A stretch of DNA of 64,000 bases, from assembly GCA_009760855.2 (NCBI GenBank), contig WPIO01000112.1:1-64000 (forward strand), in the 5' to 3' direction. Each line of letters starts with the position of its first letter. Position 1 is the first letter of the stretch. A model generated the notes under the pieces. The model ran no database searches. It was not told the DNA's origin and saw nothing but the letters and a program-made list of their open reading frames with translations. Shown here piece after piece: positions 45,701 through 50,035 of the stretch. The position numbers and the translations under genes were made by a program. The DNA comes from Cristatella mucedo (taxonomy: Eukaryota; Bryozoa; Phylactolaemata; Cristatellidae).

Positions 45701-48205
45701 CATGCTGACCCGGTCCATGTTACCCTAAAAATTCTTGTAGTTTTTCGAGCATGCTACCACTAACCATTCGATCGTGCTTCGTTTGCTACAAGCGTAAAGC
45801 GCCTAGAAAATTATTGTGTTCACTGATGGTGCTTTAAAAAATTTAGGATTTCCACGATGATGATTGTTATTATACCTACCTTTGATAAATCATTCTCTTT
45901 CTAGGCAGTTTCCAATCGCTACTACGGAATCTTGATCGATGGTTACTGGAAGCGTTTTCACTTATAAAAAACTTAACATGGCTAGGAGTTATATGCACAT
46001 GGTCAGAATGCAAATATGGTTACAGGCAACATGCACAGTGTTAGTATGCATCAGAGCACAAAAGAAAAATCACATGCACCCACCAGATGCTCTGATAATT
46101 AGATGATTTTTTGGTTTTAAGCTGTTTTTAACTGTAGTCAAATCCAGGGGGTGTCATGACGCCAGTCGGTGTAATTGCATAAATATATATATTTGTGTGT
46201 GTGTATGTGTGTGTGCTTGTGTGCCTGGCCGTAATTGCATATATATATATTTATTACTTTATATATACATACATAAATGAATCCCAATATGATTAACCGG
46301 AAATGTAGCACTATTTTCTACTCGATCTATCAGAATTTCTGTATAGTAAAGCAATCTCCTTATCCTAACGGCTCAAAGTACACGAGCGAATTCAAATCAC
46401 AGTAATTTAGCTGAGATTTTTTAAGTATTTTCAATCCAATCTTGGCTGCCCATAATCTTATTACAATATTCTAATACAAATAATCTTTTCCTGGATATGT
46501 AGGTCGCACGATCAAATTAGTCCACTGCCGACGAGCAAAGTACCAGCTAAATCGGAGCCTGAAACGACTAGATTACAATGGCAGAGGCAGTTCACTGATT
46601 CGCAGTATCACATCTCAGATTGGTTTTTTACTTGGCCCCTCTCCTATTAGCCTGCGTAGAAATACCTGTTAATTTGCTGATACTTCCTATGATGACCGTA
46701 GTGAAGTCGCAAATGAGGACAGAAATTATCTAAAAGTATACCTGATTGCATCATTCGACTGCTCGATACATGAAAGCGCTCCACCGTTGTATTTCTTTGC
46801 TTAACTTTGCCTTAACTAAGGCTACTTAAATGATAATAATTATGTGTTTGGTTGCAGGACATTTGATTAGGACAGCATTTAGTGGGTCCCTGTGATTCGT
46901 CCTTCATGTGCTTATGCGTGCTGACACTGTGCATGCTGCCACTAACCACATTTGCATGCTGACCCTGTGCATGTCACCCCTAACCATGTTATTCATTTCG
47001 TTTGTTTTTCAAGCATGATTTTACTTACCATTCAATTGCATTTCACTTTACGGCAAATGTAAAGCGCCTAGAGAGAGATTAAGTTCTCTGAGGGCGCTTT
47101 ATCAAGTGAATTAATATTATTATTATTATTGCACTTTTCGCACTCCAATGAGAACTTCCCTAAAATTATTCATAACATTGATTTGACTTCTATATATAAC
47201 TTTGCTATTAGGCGAGAACTGAGAAGTACACTTCAAGAAGGATTATGACGATACTGGAACCCATTGTGATAATAATTCGCTGTATCAACCACATATAAGT
47301 ATTCCAAAAACATTAAGACTGAACCTCAAGTGCATCTTTGACAGAACAAGCCCTGAGAGGGAGACGCATCTTTATTTGAGAATTAAGTTTTGTTAATTAT
47401 ATCAGATGGCGGAAAAGTCCGAAAGCAAGGTCCAATTGTTCATTGATTGGATACTAACTCAAAGCTATTATGCCTACGTATTTCTATACAGCTTCAGGAA
47501 CGGCCATATCACAATTAACCGAGAAGGAAGCTGTGATAAAGTACACTCAAACGCTGCTGCAAGACATTAAAGTAGCGTATAAAGTGAGATCCAAACTTAA
47601 GAAGCTAATCAGATGCTCGATCATGATCTAAGAAAGATCAACAGCAGTGGCATAACATGAAAGAATATTCTTTTGACGACTTCGAGACGACTACTATTTG
47701 TCAAGCAACAATTGCAATTTAGAAATTAGTTAATAGTCGCGAAGTAAGATCTATAAATGAGTAAAGCTAATTTGTCAGACGATTGTTACTGATGGCAAGA
47801 AAGCACTGTCGATTTGCATGCACCTTTTTTATAATTAGGGTGGATATTCAACCTACCAAGAAATGTGCTTGACGTTCCTGTTTTATTACCCAAAGATTAA
47901 TTTGAAGAATTGCTTGACCTCGCCACCTTTTGCTTTCGATTCTTCAGACTCAGTATATCATCAACTTGGGAAAGATTATTCAAGGTAAAGCTTGTATTGT
48001 TGAGTTTGCCAACTCAGTCGCCTTAAGTACACCTAGCCACCTAAAATGCTGAGTAAGGCAAATGTTCTGCGATTGTAGCTTCAACTGGTTCTCTAACATC
48101 ACAAACGATGGCCTAGTAGGTGTTAACTGGTCGTCACAGCTGATACAAGCCATACAGAGTGAGTATTTCACTGGCGGCAACGGAGAACTTTGCACGACTG
48201 ACTCA
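9626..48205 (+). CDS. DBH/MOXD1-like copper type II monooxygenase (11 exons resolved)
   Basis: The spliced gene runs through 9626-9795, 15592-15738, 18049-18213, 18288-18374, 23771-23941, 33432-33534, 35879-36042, 41483-41671, 41775-41834, 47839-47984 and 48079-48205. It gives 1529 bases, about 510 codons, with every junction GT-AG and in consistent phase. Exons 1-3 make a DOMON domain, 4-7 the N-terminal copper domain and 8-11 the C-terminal copper domain. All six ligands expected from this family are seen: HH in exon 5, H in THYSNP (exon 6), HSH in exon 8 and M in QEMC (exon 10). Family members hydroxylate small substrates with ascorbate and oxygen in the secretory pathway (dopamine to noradrenaline for DBH; MOXD1 substrate unknown). 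Which subfamily this is cannot be decided here. Human members are about 600 residues, so roughly 90 are missing, mainly at the N-terminus (signal peptide exon) plus a short C-terminal tail. Confidence 0.92.
10098..10870 (-). mobile_element. LINE family A 3' fragment
   Basis: Minus-strand copy whose 3' terminus is at 10098 (tatctccgtc, the reverse complement of the family end gacggagata). It covers the ORF end, where the decayed peptide at 10208-10423 ends in LTFSLLREMK, matching [11 protein letters not shown] at 61920-61975. It runs back to about the '[10 protein letters not shown]' segment at 10850. Frameshifts are frequent, so this is an old copy. Confidence 0.8.
13480..13910 (+). mobile_element. 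LINE family B 3' end with internal deletion
   Basis: Starts with the family B block 'gataccacatctacattggtccatg' (positions about 13518-13543, abbreviated here) and jumps, with the intervening ORF segment missing, to the 3' untranslated region. There it keeps the stem-loop (near 13843-13885) and an ATT-repeat tail at 13891-13905. It is non-coding. Confidence 0.8.
15592..15738 (+). CDS. Monooxygenase exon 2: DOMON domain, second part
   Basis: The acceptor is 'gccatttttttcag' before 15592 and the donor is AAG|gtattg after 15738. The exon is phase 0 on both sides, 49 codons. It begins DRHGVSTSLPPLDAKQDY, corresponding to the conserved D-x-x...P-x-x-D-x-x-Q-D-y stretch of DBH/MOXD DOMON domains. 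It continues to FTRALETCDPDDMPIK, whose T-C-D-x-x-D-x-P-I core is characteristic of the family. No damage is seen. Confidence 0.92.
15739..18048. other. Intron 2 (2,310 bp)
   Basis: Contains a family A 3' fragment at 15945-16192. The remainder (16200-18040) is AT-rich with no recognisable repeat or coding segment. Confidence 0.7.
15945..16192 (+). mobile_element. LINE family A 3' terminal fragment
   Basis: Plus-strand copy of the last roughly 250 bp of family A: 'gccgactatg' at 15952, 'tatgcttcccactttct' near 16030, 'ggctaccaaatc' near 16074, and the terminus 'accgagatacatta' near 16173-16190. It is broken by point changes and indels, with no coding capacity. Confidence 0.8.
18049..18213 (+). 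CDS. Monooxygenase exon 3: end of DOMON and linker
   Basis: The acceptor is 'ctttctcttacttag' before 18049 and the donor is CTG|gtaaga after 18213. Phase 0 on both sides, 55 codons. It encodes PYTMKVIYSYGS, the final DOMON strand (family pattern vIyAyG), then an SNRGSISVYIL strand. A linker ending FSIDPIPDL follows and leads into the copper domain. The ATG inside the exon is not a plausible start because the family needs the preceding DOMON strands. Confidence 0.9.
18288..18374 (+). CDS. Monooxygenase exon 4: start of N-terminal copper domain
   Basis: A 29-codon exon after a 74-bp intron. The acceptor is 'cgcattttcttgtag' and the donor is CAG|gtaggt. Phase 0 on both sides. It encodes TTYWCSVVKMP and then KSHIIQ. 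The T-T-Y-W-C motif and the following 'HIi' strand open the Cu2_monooxygen domain in DBH-type enzymes. The Cys is expected in a disulfide. Confidence 0.92.
18690..18985 (+). repeat. Polypurine GA-rich low-complexity tract
   Basis: About 300 bp in which the plus strand is nearly all purine, dominated by gagaga and ggga units with scattered interruptions. It begins about 315 bp after exon 4. Reading frames of about 100 and 123 codons on the minus strand (18593-18898, 18676-19047) are artefacts of CT repeats (leucine/serine runs), not genes. Confidence 0.95.
19155..21515 (-). mobile_element. LINE family A, longest copy (5'-truncated)
   Basis: Minus-strand L2-like non-LTR element. The 3' end is at about 19155 (gtatctccgtcag) and the 5' truncation lies near 21515, inside the segment between endonuclease and reverse transcriptase (VEFAKRLNLQSND, read upstream of 21460). 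No endonuclease is present. The 3' untranslated part is under 100 bp and there is no poly-A. The coding part is nearly continuous: one in-frame stop and one frameshift in a homopolymer. This suggests a comparatively recent insertion into the intron. Confidence 0.93.
19227..21266 (-). pseudogene. Family A reverse transcriptase ORF with one stop
   Basis: Two frame-matched blocks, 20646-21266 and 19227-20585, are separated by a single stop codon (20646-20648, after VSLLPF) and together span about 680 codons. RT landmarks in order are RPVSLLPF, the HSTETALL block, [22 protein letters not shown], the catalytic FYADDTQLY (Tyr-Ala-Asp-Asp codons at 20181-20192) and [15 protein letters not shown]. 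The C-terminal domain then follows, with [14 protein letters not shown] and [16 protein letters not shown] frameshift in the T-run near 21275-21290 disconnects the upstream 85-codon block (to 21460). The catalytic residues are intact, but the element is dead as it stands. Confidence 0.92.
22120..22505 (-). mobile_element. LINE family B, 3' tail joined to RT piece
   Basis: Minus strand. The 3' stem-loop region is at 22130-22175 (agcaccctcagaaaacttaa) and the untranslated block at 22245-22300. After a deletion of most of the ORF it continues into the linker/RT start (22322-22500, containing the 'agcaggacagtgggaata' word shared with 60113-60130). It is an internally deleted copy. Confidence 0.75.
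22730..23500 (+). mobile_element. LINE family B 3' third
   Basis: Plus strand. Starts in the post-RT ORF segment (22730, 'gaaatgatcgttcactggat') and carries the C-terminal region in broken frames (22832-23110). It ends with the untranslated block ('ctaaccacacttgcatgctg' near 23313) and a worn stem-loop at 23435-23475. It lies in opposite orientation to the neighbouring B piece at 22120-22505. Confidence 0.8.
23771..23941 (+). CDS. Monooxygenase exon 5: copper-site HH motif
   Basis: The acceptor is 'ctttattttttag' before 23771 and the donor is CAG|gtgagc after 23941. Phase 0 on both sides, 57 codons. It encodes PIITPGNEDIVHHIVVYSC, where the His-His pair is the first two ligands of the CuH site, and ends in AAWAIGGQ, the conserved 'aaWaiGg' segment. 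Cysteines near SSETC-like positions (SETCVS) fit family disulfides. The ATG at its first codon is a coincidence of splicing. Confidence 0.95.
24160..24420 (-). mobile_element. LINE family B 3' end
   Basis: Minus-strand copy of the family B untranslated region. The ATT-type tail (ataataataata-like) is at 24160-24173, a decayed stem-loop at about 24190-24230, then 'tttgctgcaaaggaagcatg' and the 'acatgtttaggggt' block. It is truncated 5' near 24420. Confidence 0.75.
25620..27737 (+). mobile_element. LINE family B, longest copy: endonuclease plus RT
   Basis: Plus strand. The endonuclease (AP/EEP type) is seen as LDLLALTETWLKSVNF (T-E-T-W-L at 25734-25748) and further on GDFNIRF (26047-26058), the two hallmark EEP motifs. 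The inter-domain linker follows at 26640 (MHNPKMLMSTINRLLN). The RT N-terminal part is at 27064-27252 (LEVVVSDQLESYI-like, then FTESALL), and LVSLDLSAAFDPIDHQ is at about 27300. Stops and frameshifts break it throughout. It stops at about 27737, in the post-RT segment, with no 3' end. It is the only copy here besides 38496-39192 that shows the endonuclease. Confidence 0.85.
27738..28610. repeat. Unclassified segment with short motifs in both orientations
   Basis: The core 'aatccac(t/c)gcaa' and its reverse complement recur. Examples are gaatccactgcaa near 27926, gcaatccactctattccatt near 28091, gcagtggattgaggtggatt near 28195, tggattgcaatgg near 28395 and ggttgcggtggattggggtg near 28571. Both strands also carry unusually long open frames for the area (92 and 198 codons, the latter at 27916-28512 minus). 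No known domain is recognisable. It could be an unclassified transposon or a folded-back array. I found no terminal inverted repeats or target duplication. Confidence 0.4.
28611..29330. other. GC-richer unassigned block
   Basis: Noticeably richer in G+C than its surroundings, with overlapping minus-strand frames of 81 and 110 codons (28616-28861, 28675-29007) that match no family I know. It is probably another old repeat. I see no tail, terminal repeat or splice-flanked conserved peptide. Confidence 0.35.
29935..30985 (-). mobile_element. LINE family B 3' half
   Basis: Minus strand. The AAT-repeat tail is at 29938-29950, the stem-loop at about 29956-29997 and the untranslated block at 30000-30150. 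The ORF C-terminus is relatively well kept as a 155-codon frame at 30092-30559 (FKVLSLTFRSLHSLAPAYLS, then FGDRAFSSYAPKAWNYL). Post-RT and RT pieces follow up to about 30985. It is truncated 5' there. Confidence 0.85.
31040..31220 (+). mobile_element. Family B-type LINE 3' end (subfamily)
   Basis: Plus-strand 3' terminus with the stem-loop form 'aaagtgctctgagagagatt' (about 31157-31176) then 'ctctgagagcact', followed by 'atgcaaatgtattgttatat'. The upstream part is too decayed to assign. The variant ending, shared with 35430-35475 and 43885-43930, suggests a subfamily distinct from the main B type. Confidence 0.6.
31560..31815. repeat. GC-rich block with 19-bp tandem duplication
   Basis: A sharp GC-rich island in an AT-rich intron. 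It includes a 19-bp unit (ctctcgcccgccggagtcg at 31662-31680) repeated with changes at 31681-31699. Open frames exist on both strands (84 codons plus, 69 minus) but are not recognisable. It could be a repeat fragment or a regulatory GC island. Confidence 0.5.
31850..31935 (-). mobile_element. Family B-type LINE/SINE tail
   Basis: Minus-strand 3' tail: an AAC/AAT-repeat start (31855-31870), then 'tttgataaaaccctctcaat' and 'aaggtgctttacattt'. This is the reverse-complement order of the family B stem-loop. It is too short to tell LINE from SINE. Confidence 0.5.
33130..33265 (+). mobile_element. Degenerate family B 3' end
   Basis: Plus-strand remnant with 'actttgcagctactgtaagg' and a worn stem-loop ending 'cgctttattgggtgtattat' before an ATT-like tail at 33250-33268. 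It lies about 165 bp upstream of exon 6. Confidence 0.5.
33432..33534 (+). CDS. Monooxygenase exon 6: third CuH histidine
   Basis: A 103-base exon, easily missed because an unrelated longer frame overlaps it. The acceptor is 'cttgcctgttggctgtag' before 33432 and the donor is TCAG|gtaagt after 33534. It enters in phase 0, as exon 5 requires, and leaves one base (G) that joins GG of exon 7 to make Gly. It encodes VYTFPPNVGLPIGGG and then ILIQTHYSNPNLVS. The pattern yP..vG.piGg...-(L/I)..HY.NP is diagnostic of this family, and His in THYSNP is the third CuH ligand. Confidence 0.95.
34983..35050 (-). mobile_element. tRNA-SINE type 1 fragment
   Basis: Minus strand. The tail word 'aagagaacttacaactcagg' and the following 'cgcttcgcatttgccaacga' match the fuller SINE at 37507-37657 (aagagaacttaatctctatt, then cgcttcacatatgcc). 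The head is lost. Confidence 0.55.
35370..35475 (+). mobile_element. B-type LINE 3' end, decayed
   Basis: Plus strand. 'agaatgcttagaaagagata' then 'aaggcaccgtgagatc' and 'gttatacaaatgtattg' follow the order of the 3' stem-loop and terminus of the subfamily at 31040-31220. Only the end is recognisable. Confidence 0.45.
35590..35640 (-). mobile_element. tRNA-SINE type 1 head fragment
   Basis: On the minus strand it reads ccacgctggtttggccaagt followed by acgctcgccctgaccc, aligning with the tRNA-like head of the SINE at 37507-37657 (gctggtttggtctagcggtt, then gctcgccccaacc). It is short and worn. Confidence 0.45.
35879..36042 (+). CDS. Monooxygenase exon 7: end of N-terminal copper domain
   Basis: The acceptor is 'gatccgacgtttttag' before 35879 and the donor is GCT|gtgagt after 36042. 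It enters in phase 1, with the split Gly codon completed by exon 6, and leaves in phase 0. It encodes GRKDASYMRF, then LRQYDAGILETGI (family pattern lR.ydAGimelG) and GYCTSDCLSAA, whose two cysteines match the conserved G-x-C-t-x-x-C. It contains no stops or indels. Confidence 0.94.
36797..36960 (+). mobile_element. LINE family B 3' end
   Basis: Plus strand: 'ctaaccatacttacatgctg', 'gttacccctaaccatgtta', 'gagcatgct', then the stem-loop region tatctagagagatttctagt and 'tctctgggggcgctttatca' (36912-36950). It is severely 5'-truncated. Confidence 0.75.
37262..38297 (-). mobile_element. LINE family A fragment, interrupted by a SINE
   Basis: Minus strand. The 3' end is at about 37265 (tgtctccgtctgtaactcc). 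The ORF C-terminus is decayed (37601-37840: YLAELQHQF, then [20 protein letters not shown]). It is interrupted at about 37500-37657 by a SINE, then resumes and continues to about 38297, where the family word for LLIG/DDKT should follow. It stops abruptly at the MITE starting at 38301. Confidence 0.85.
37507..37657 (-). mobile_element. tRNA-derived SINE type 1 with family B tail
   Basis: On the minus strand the head reads gctggtttggtctagcggtt then aaggtgctcgcc, a tRNA-like A-box context, and a B-box-like 'gagttcgtggg'. The body is followed by gtgaagcgcctgaatagaga, 'ttaagttctcttggggcgct' and 'atataaacgaac'. This 3' part is the stem-loop and tail of LINE family B. It sits inside a family A copy, whose sequence is cut after 'ggatagta' and resumes at 'gtagtagtcgatg'; a short target duplication around 'tagta' is possible. 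Confidence 0.75.
38301..38495. mobile_element. hAT-like MITE (195 bp)
   Basis: Ends are imperfect inverted repeats: cagtggttcttgacc at 38301 against the reverse complement of 38481-38495, caatggttctcaatc. The interior has the 'gggtcgcgacc' and 'gagggtcgcctcaac' words typical of non-autonomous hAT elements with CAGTGGTTCTCAACC-type termini. It has no coding capacity. The flanking 8-mers (gtttacat and ttccagag) do not match, so no target duplication survives. The two flanks belong to different LINEs. Confidence 0.75.
38496..39192 (-). mobile_element. LINE family B, RT and endonuclease pieces
   Basis: Minus strand. The RT segment at 38450-38794 reads RDKHSTESALLVVYKDLI and VVSLDLTANFYSINPQ (the A-F-D-like box is worn). 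An internal deletion follows, then an endonuclease segment at 38800-39190, where the GDFNVHF motif and a 'VYRKPRTKSSF' stretch can be read on the minus strand near 39060-39170. Frames are broken. It borders the SINE at 39196. Confidence 0.75.
39196..39345 (+). mobile_element. tRNA-derived SINE type 3, copy 1
   Basis: The plus-strand head gttaaggcggttgcttttac and B-box-like 'gagttcgattc' (39236-39246) are followed by a conserved hairpin-forming body (tttatcgccactgcaagcga) and 'aaaaagaggctgtttaatca'. A second copy at 63660-63810 shares the whole span with only scattered differences, which defines the unit. It is non-coding. Confidence 0.75.
39580..40420 (+). mobile_element. LINE family B 3' third
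   Basis: Plus strand. The post-RT segment (39620-39760, 'acatccaaattggtccatgc') and the ORF C-terminus are in broken frames. The untranslated block (40225-40330) and a worn stem-loop ending 'aggttctcccagcttggtgt' come before an ATT tail at 40400-40420. The terminus resembles the copy at 6097-6715 more than the main type. Confidence 0.8.
41483..41671 (+). CDS. Monooxygenase exon 8: CuM His-x-His
   Basis: The acceptor is 'ccttctttctttgcag' before 41483 and the donor is CCG|gtgagc after 41671. Phase 0 on both sides, 63 codons. It starts NVPSTGINIFSVFLHSHLLG, the family's sGI.vF...lH(a/t)Hl.G stretch. The His-Ser-His supplies the first two CuM ligands. It continues RRITLRNIR, then DPYYNFDYQEIWNL (family d..ydf.fQe...l). 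It is intact. Confidence 0.95.
41775..41834 (+). CDS. Monooxygenase exon 9 (20 codons)
   Basis: After a 103-bp intron. The acceptor is 'ttctttttag' before 41775 and the donor is CAA|gtaagt after 41834. Phase 0 on both sides. It encodes GDVLQTICNM and then NRPVTTQ. The order P|GDvl.t.C.......R...T.|GG across exons 8-10 matches the C-terminal copper domain, including the conserved Cys. Confidence 0.93.
42828..42863 (+). repeat. 12-bp tandem repeat, three units
   Basis: Unit ggctgggaattc at 42828-42839 and 42840-42851, with a third at 42852-42863 differing in one base (ggctgggaatcc). The two exact units contain EcoRI-type gaattc. No larger structure surrounds it. Confidence 0.95.
43391..43615 (+). 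pseudogene. Possible BEL/Pao-like integrase remnant
   Basis: A 74-codon frame ending in SLLIATRRQGIPTFYSDNAS resembles the retroviral-type integrase core around the second catalytic Asp (family pattern ...alrRf..rrG.P..iySDNg.nF). Only this segment is convincing. I could not read the first Asp or the Glu of the catalytic triad, and no LTRs were found. It may equally be a chance resemblance. Confidence 0.35.
43775..43935 (+). mobile_element. B-type LINE 3' end (subfamily)
   Basis: Plus strand: 'tgcttatcctgcttacactt', 'tttctgcaaactgcatagcg', 'atagattcaattctctgtga' and 'gggctatacaaatgtataat', then an ATT-like tail (43920-43936). The ending is the variant also seen at 31040-31220 and 35370-35475. 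Confidence 0.6.
44205..44520 (+). mobile_element. LINE family A 3' fragment
   Basis: Plus strand. It starts within the ORF C-terminus ('ccgttggtgactaaagcttt' at 44220). It carries the words for [16 protein letters not shown] (44375-44430) and the 3' end to 'agagatacatta' near 44520. Other reading frames here are unrelated shadows. Confidence 0.85.
44770..45845 (+). mobile_element. LINE family B 3' half (reference copy)
   Basis: Plus strand. It starts just after the catalytic box ('cctctcagccctccagc' at 44802) and covers the post-RT domain. It contains a 138-codon frame at 45168-45584 reading SRLDFCRSLLAGLPA, LLQNSAARLVCRELRSC and LPVKPCIDFKVLSLTFRF. The untranslated block follows, with a worn stem-loop near 45797-45840. 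I used it to define the order of family B segments. Confidence 0.85.
45965..46170 (-). mobile_element. LINE family B 3' fragment
   Basis: Minus strand: 'ttaacatggctaggagttat', 'tgcaaatatggttacaggca' and 'aatcacatgcacccaccaga', then the ORF-end word 'gggggtgtcatgacgcc' near 46147. The tail and stem-loop are lost. Confidence 0.75.
46185..46265 (+). repeat. TG/TA microsatellite with duplicated flank
   Basis: Runs of atatatat, then gtgtgtgtgtatgtgtgtgtg, then a second atatatatat block. The word 'gtaattgcata' precedes both AT runs (about 46171 and 46231), indicating a local duplication. Confidence 0.85.
46860..47130 (+). mobile_element. LINE family B 3' end with intact stem-loop
   Basis: Plus strand, well preserved. 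It contains the end of the ORF region (acagcatttagtgggtccct), 'ctaaccacatttgcatgctg', 'cacccctaaccatgtta', the intact stem-loop at 47061-47100 (aaagcgcc pairing with ggcgcttt) and an ATT tail at 47112-47130. Confidence 0.9.
47839..47984 (+). CDS. Monooxygenase exon 10: CuM methionine
   Basis: The acceptor is 'ttttttataattag' before 47839 and the donor is TCAAG|gtaaag after 47984. It enters in phase 0 and leaves two bases (AG) that join C of exon 11 as AGC, Ser. It encodes GGYSTYQEMCLTFLFYYPKI. The Met in Q-E-M-C is the axial CuM ligand, and the C-x(5)-YYP stretch is the family pattern. NLKNC adds a conserved cysteine. Confidence 0.94.
48079..48205 (+). CDS. Monooxygenase exon 11: C-terminal region
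   Basis: After a 94-bp intron. The acceptor is 'ctgcgattgtag' before 48079 and the donor is TCA|gtaagt after 48205. It enters in phase 2, completing the split Ser, and leaves in phase 0. It encodes FNWFSNITND, then VNWSSQLIQAIQSEY and GGNGELCTTDS. The late single Cys fits the C-terminal end of the copper domain. It is less conserved than the preceding exons, but the phase match supports it. Confidence 0.85.
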
Positions 48206-48354
48206 GTAAGTATGCAAATTTTACTAGCAAAGGTGCTGATCATATTAAGCATTGTCTTTTGCAATTAAAATCAATACGCACGTCTAGCTAACAATCATAG
48301 GTGCATTAGCTTGTTCAAATTGATACTTCTACAAAAATGCTTCTGTGACCACAG

Positions 48355-48393
48355 GCTGCAAAGCGTTCCCTAAAACGGATGCCAAGTTCTTGA
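48355..48393 (+). CDS. Candidate last exon (12 codons and stop)
   Basis: A possible acceptor 'gcttctgtgaccacag' precedes 48355. In the required phase 0 the sequence reads AAKRSLKRMPSS and then a stop (48391-48393), after a 149-bp intron. The tail is basic and has no family signature. The call rests only on phase, position and the need for a terminal exon. A different exon further on is equally possible. Confidence 0.28.
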   Translation, partial: AAKRSLKRMPSS

Positions 48394-48399
48394 TCCCAT

Positions 48400-48860
48400 A
48401 ATCACCAGGATGGAAATAAATGTAGCCTACTCATCGACTTTGAGATTACTCAAGCACAATTCCGGCTCTGACTTATCTCTGACAGAACGTGAGCGACTTT
48501 TGAGAAAGTGTGAGATGCTTCTATTGGAATGCATAGGATCAGAAAGTAACGAGTAGTGACCTTATATTTTATATTATTAAGAGAGCTACATTTATTTTCA
48601 AACGAAATGAAGCTCTCAGCGACCAAAAAACTCAGCAATTTTCGGTGAGGTACTGGCTTACAAAAACCAGCTACAGTGTTAAAGTACAATATTTATAAAA
48701 GCAATTTTAGCTCAGCGAAACATATTTTTAGGCACTTAATTTATGCTGATATGGAAGCTTGTAAATAAGGATAGTGATAAATTACACAGTATAAGCACGC
48801 ACGCGCACATACAAGGCATTTCATAAGGTCACAGTGACGGCTTCTGAAAAAATGTTATTT
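48400..48860. other. No recognisable feature
   Basis: Expected to include the 3' untranslated region of the monooxygenase if 48355-48393 is the last exon. I see no strong polyadenylation context that decides this. Confidence 0.4.
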
Positions 48861-48864
48861 TTAA

Positions 48865-49215
48865 CTTAATTTATTAAATAACTCACGTCAGTTGATGATA
48901 TTAAGTCATTCCAGAGCGAGTTTAGGACGTTGAGAGTGTGCAGACTAAACGGGTTCTCTTTAAATAATTTGAGCTGGGTTAGAGGTGAAGCTAAATAACC
49001 TAGGTCATAAATCTGGATGATTACACGCCTGGCGTTTTTGGGAAATAGTTTGGTTAAGTATGCTTGAGCAGGAGCATTAAGGAACCGAAAAACTAGGAGC
49101 AAACCATAGAGCCAACTAACTGCTGAATGGGGTGCTTGCTCAGGTCAGAGAGAAGTGGCAGTGTAATCCAGCAGCGGCTTAAAGTGGGCCAATTTTGCAG
49201 CTAATATATTGAGTT
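48865..49215 (-). mobile_element. Diverged B-related LINE ORF end
   Basis: The minus-strand frame at 48866-49102 reads FRFLNAPAQAYLTKLFPKNA, then LKLFKENPFSLHTLNVLNSL. This parallels the family B C-terminus (tFRslHsLAPaYLsdilp..., then LKsFGdrAFSsyAPkaWNsL). Divergence is high, so it is a related but distinct or very old family. Confidence 0.6.
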
Positions 49216-49649
49216 CTCATGACAGCAACTCACATGGGAAAAGCATACCCAGTTTACGAGAAGGCTTCACTGTACTACTGGTATATGAACCAATATCGAG
49301 GATGAGGCCCTTTGGATTTTTCGAGACTAAGCTCACTCATAACTATGAGCTTGGTCTTACCGCATGTGCAATTTCACAATTAAAGGCCATCCGTCCGCTA
49401 ATCATATCAAAGATTTAAGAATGGAATGAAGAGAAACCTAAATATATTTCACCAATCTGTATAGCAGAGTGTTATTATATTTTAGGTTTGCATCCAGACA
49501 GCGAGTACATTGGTCAAATTGAGTTTGGAGATGATTATGCTTTACCTAACCGAGAATAATAATATTATTTATTTTAACGGTACCCATTTTTCCATGAGCC
49601 ACTTCATCTCCCCTATGACATTTCTTACAGAAAAATTCAATTTAGCACG

Positions 49650-50035
49650 AATAATAATAATAATAATGCACTTGATAAAGCGCCCTCAGAGAACTTAATC
49701 TCTCTATAGGCGCTTTACATTTGCTGTAAATGGGAAATGCAATTGAATGGTGAGTAAAATCATGCTTGATAAACAAACAACATGAATAACATGGTTAGGG
49801 GTGACATGCACAGGGTCAGCATGCAAATGTGGTTAGTGGCAGCATGCACAATGTCAGCACGCATAAGCACATGAAGGACGAATCACAGGGACCCACTATA
49901 TGCTGTCCTAAATAGGTGTGTTTTTAAGTTCCTTTTAAATGTGGTCAGGTCAGGGGATGTTCAGGCGCAGGTCGGGAGGGAGTTCCAGGCTTTTGGAGCA
50001 TACGAACTAGATGCACGGTCTCCAAACACGCGAAC
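49650..50035 (-). mobile_element. LINE family B 3' end with intact stem-loop
   Basis: Minus strand, well preserved. The AAT-repeat tail is at 49650-49668 and the stem-loop at 49677-49718 (aaagcgccctcagagaactt, then 'ggcgcttt'). The untranslated block follows, then the ORF-end words to 'gcacggtctccaaac' at about 50028. Confidence 0.88.

Larger units (their letters stand above)
41835..47838. other. Intron 9 (6,004 bp)
   Basis: Contains a 12-bp tandem repeat (42828-42863), a possible integrase scrap (43391-43615), a B-type 3' end (43775-43935), a family A 3' fragment (44205-44520), family B copies (44770-45845 plus, 45965-46170 minus, 46860-47130 plus) and a TG/TA microsatellite (46185-46265). 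41840-42820 and 47140-47830 show nothing recognisable. Confidence 0.7.
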
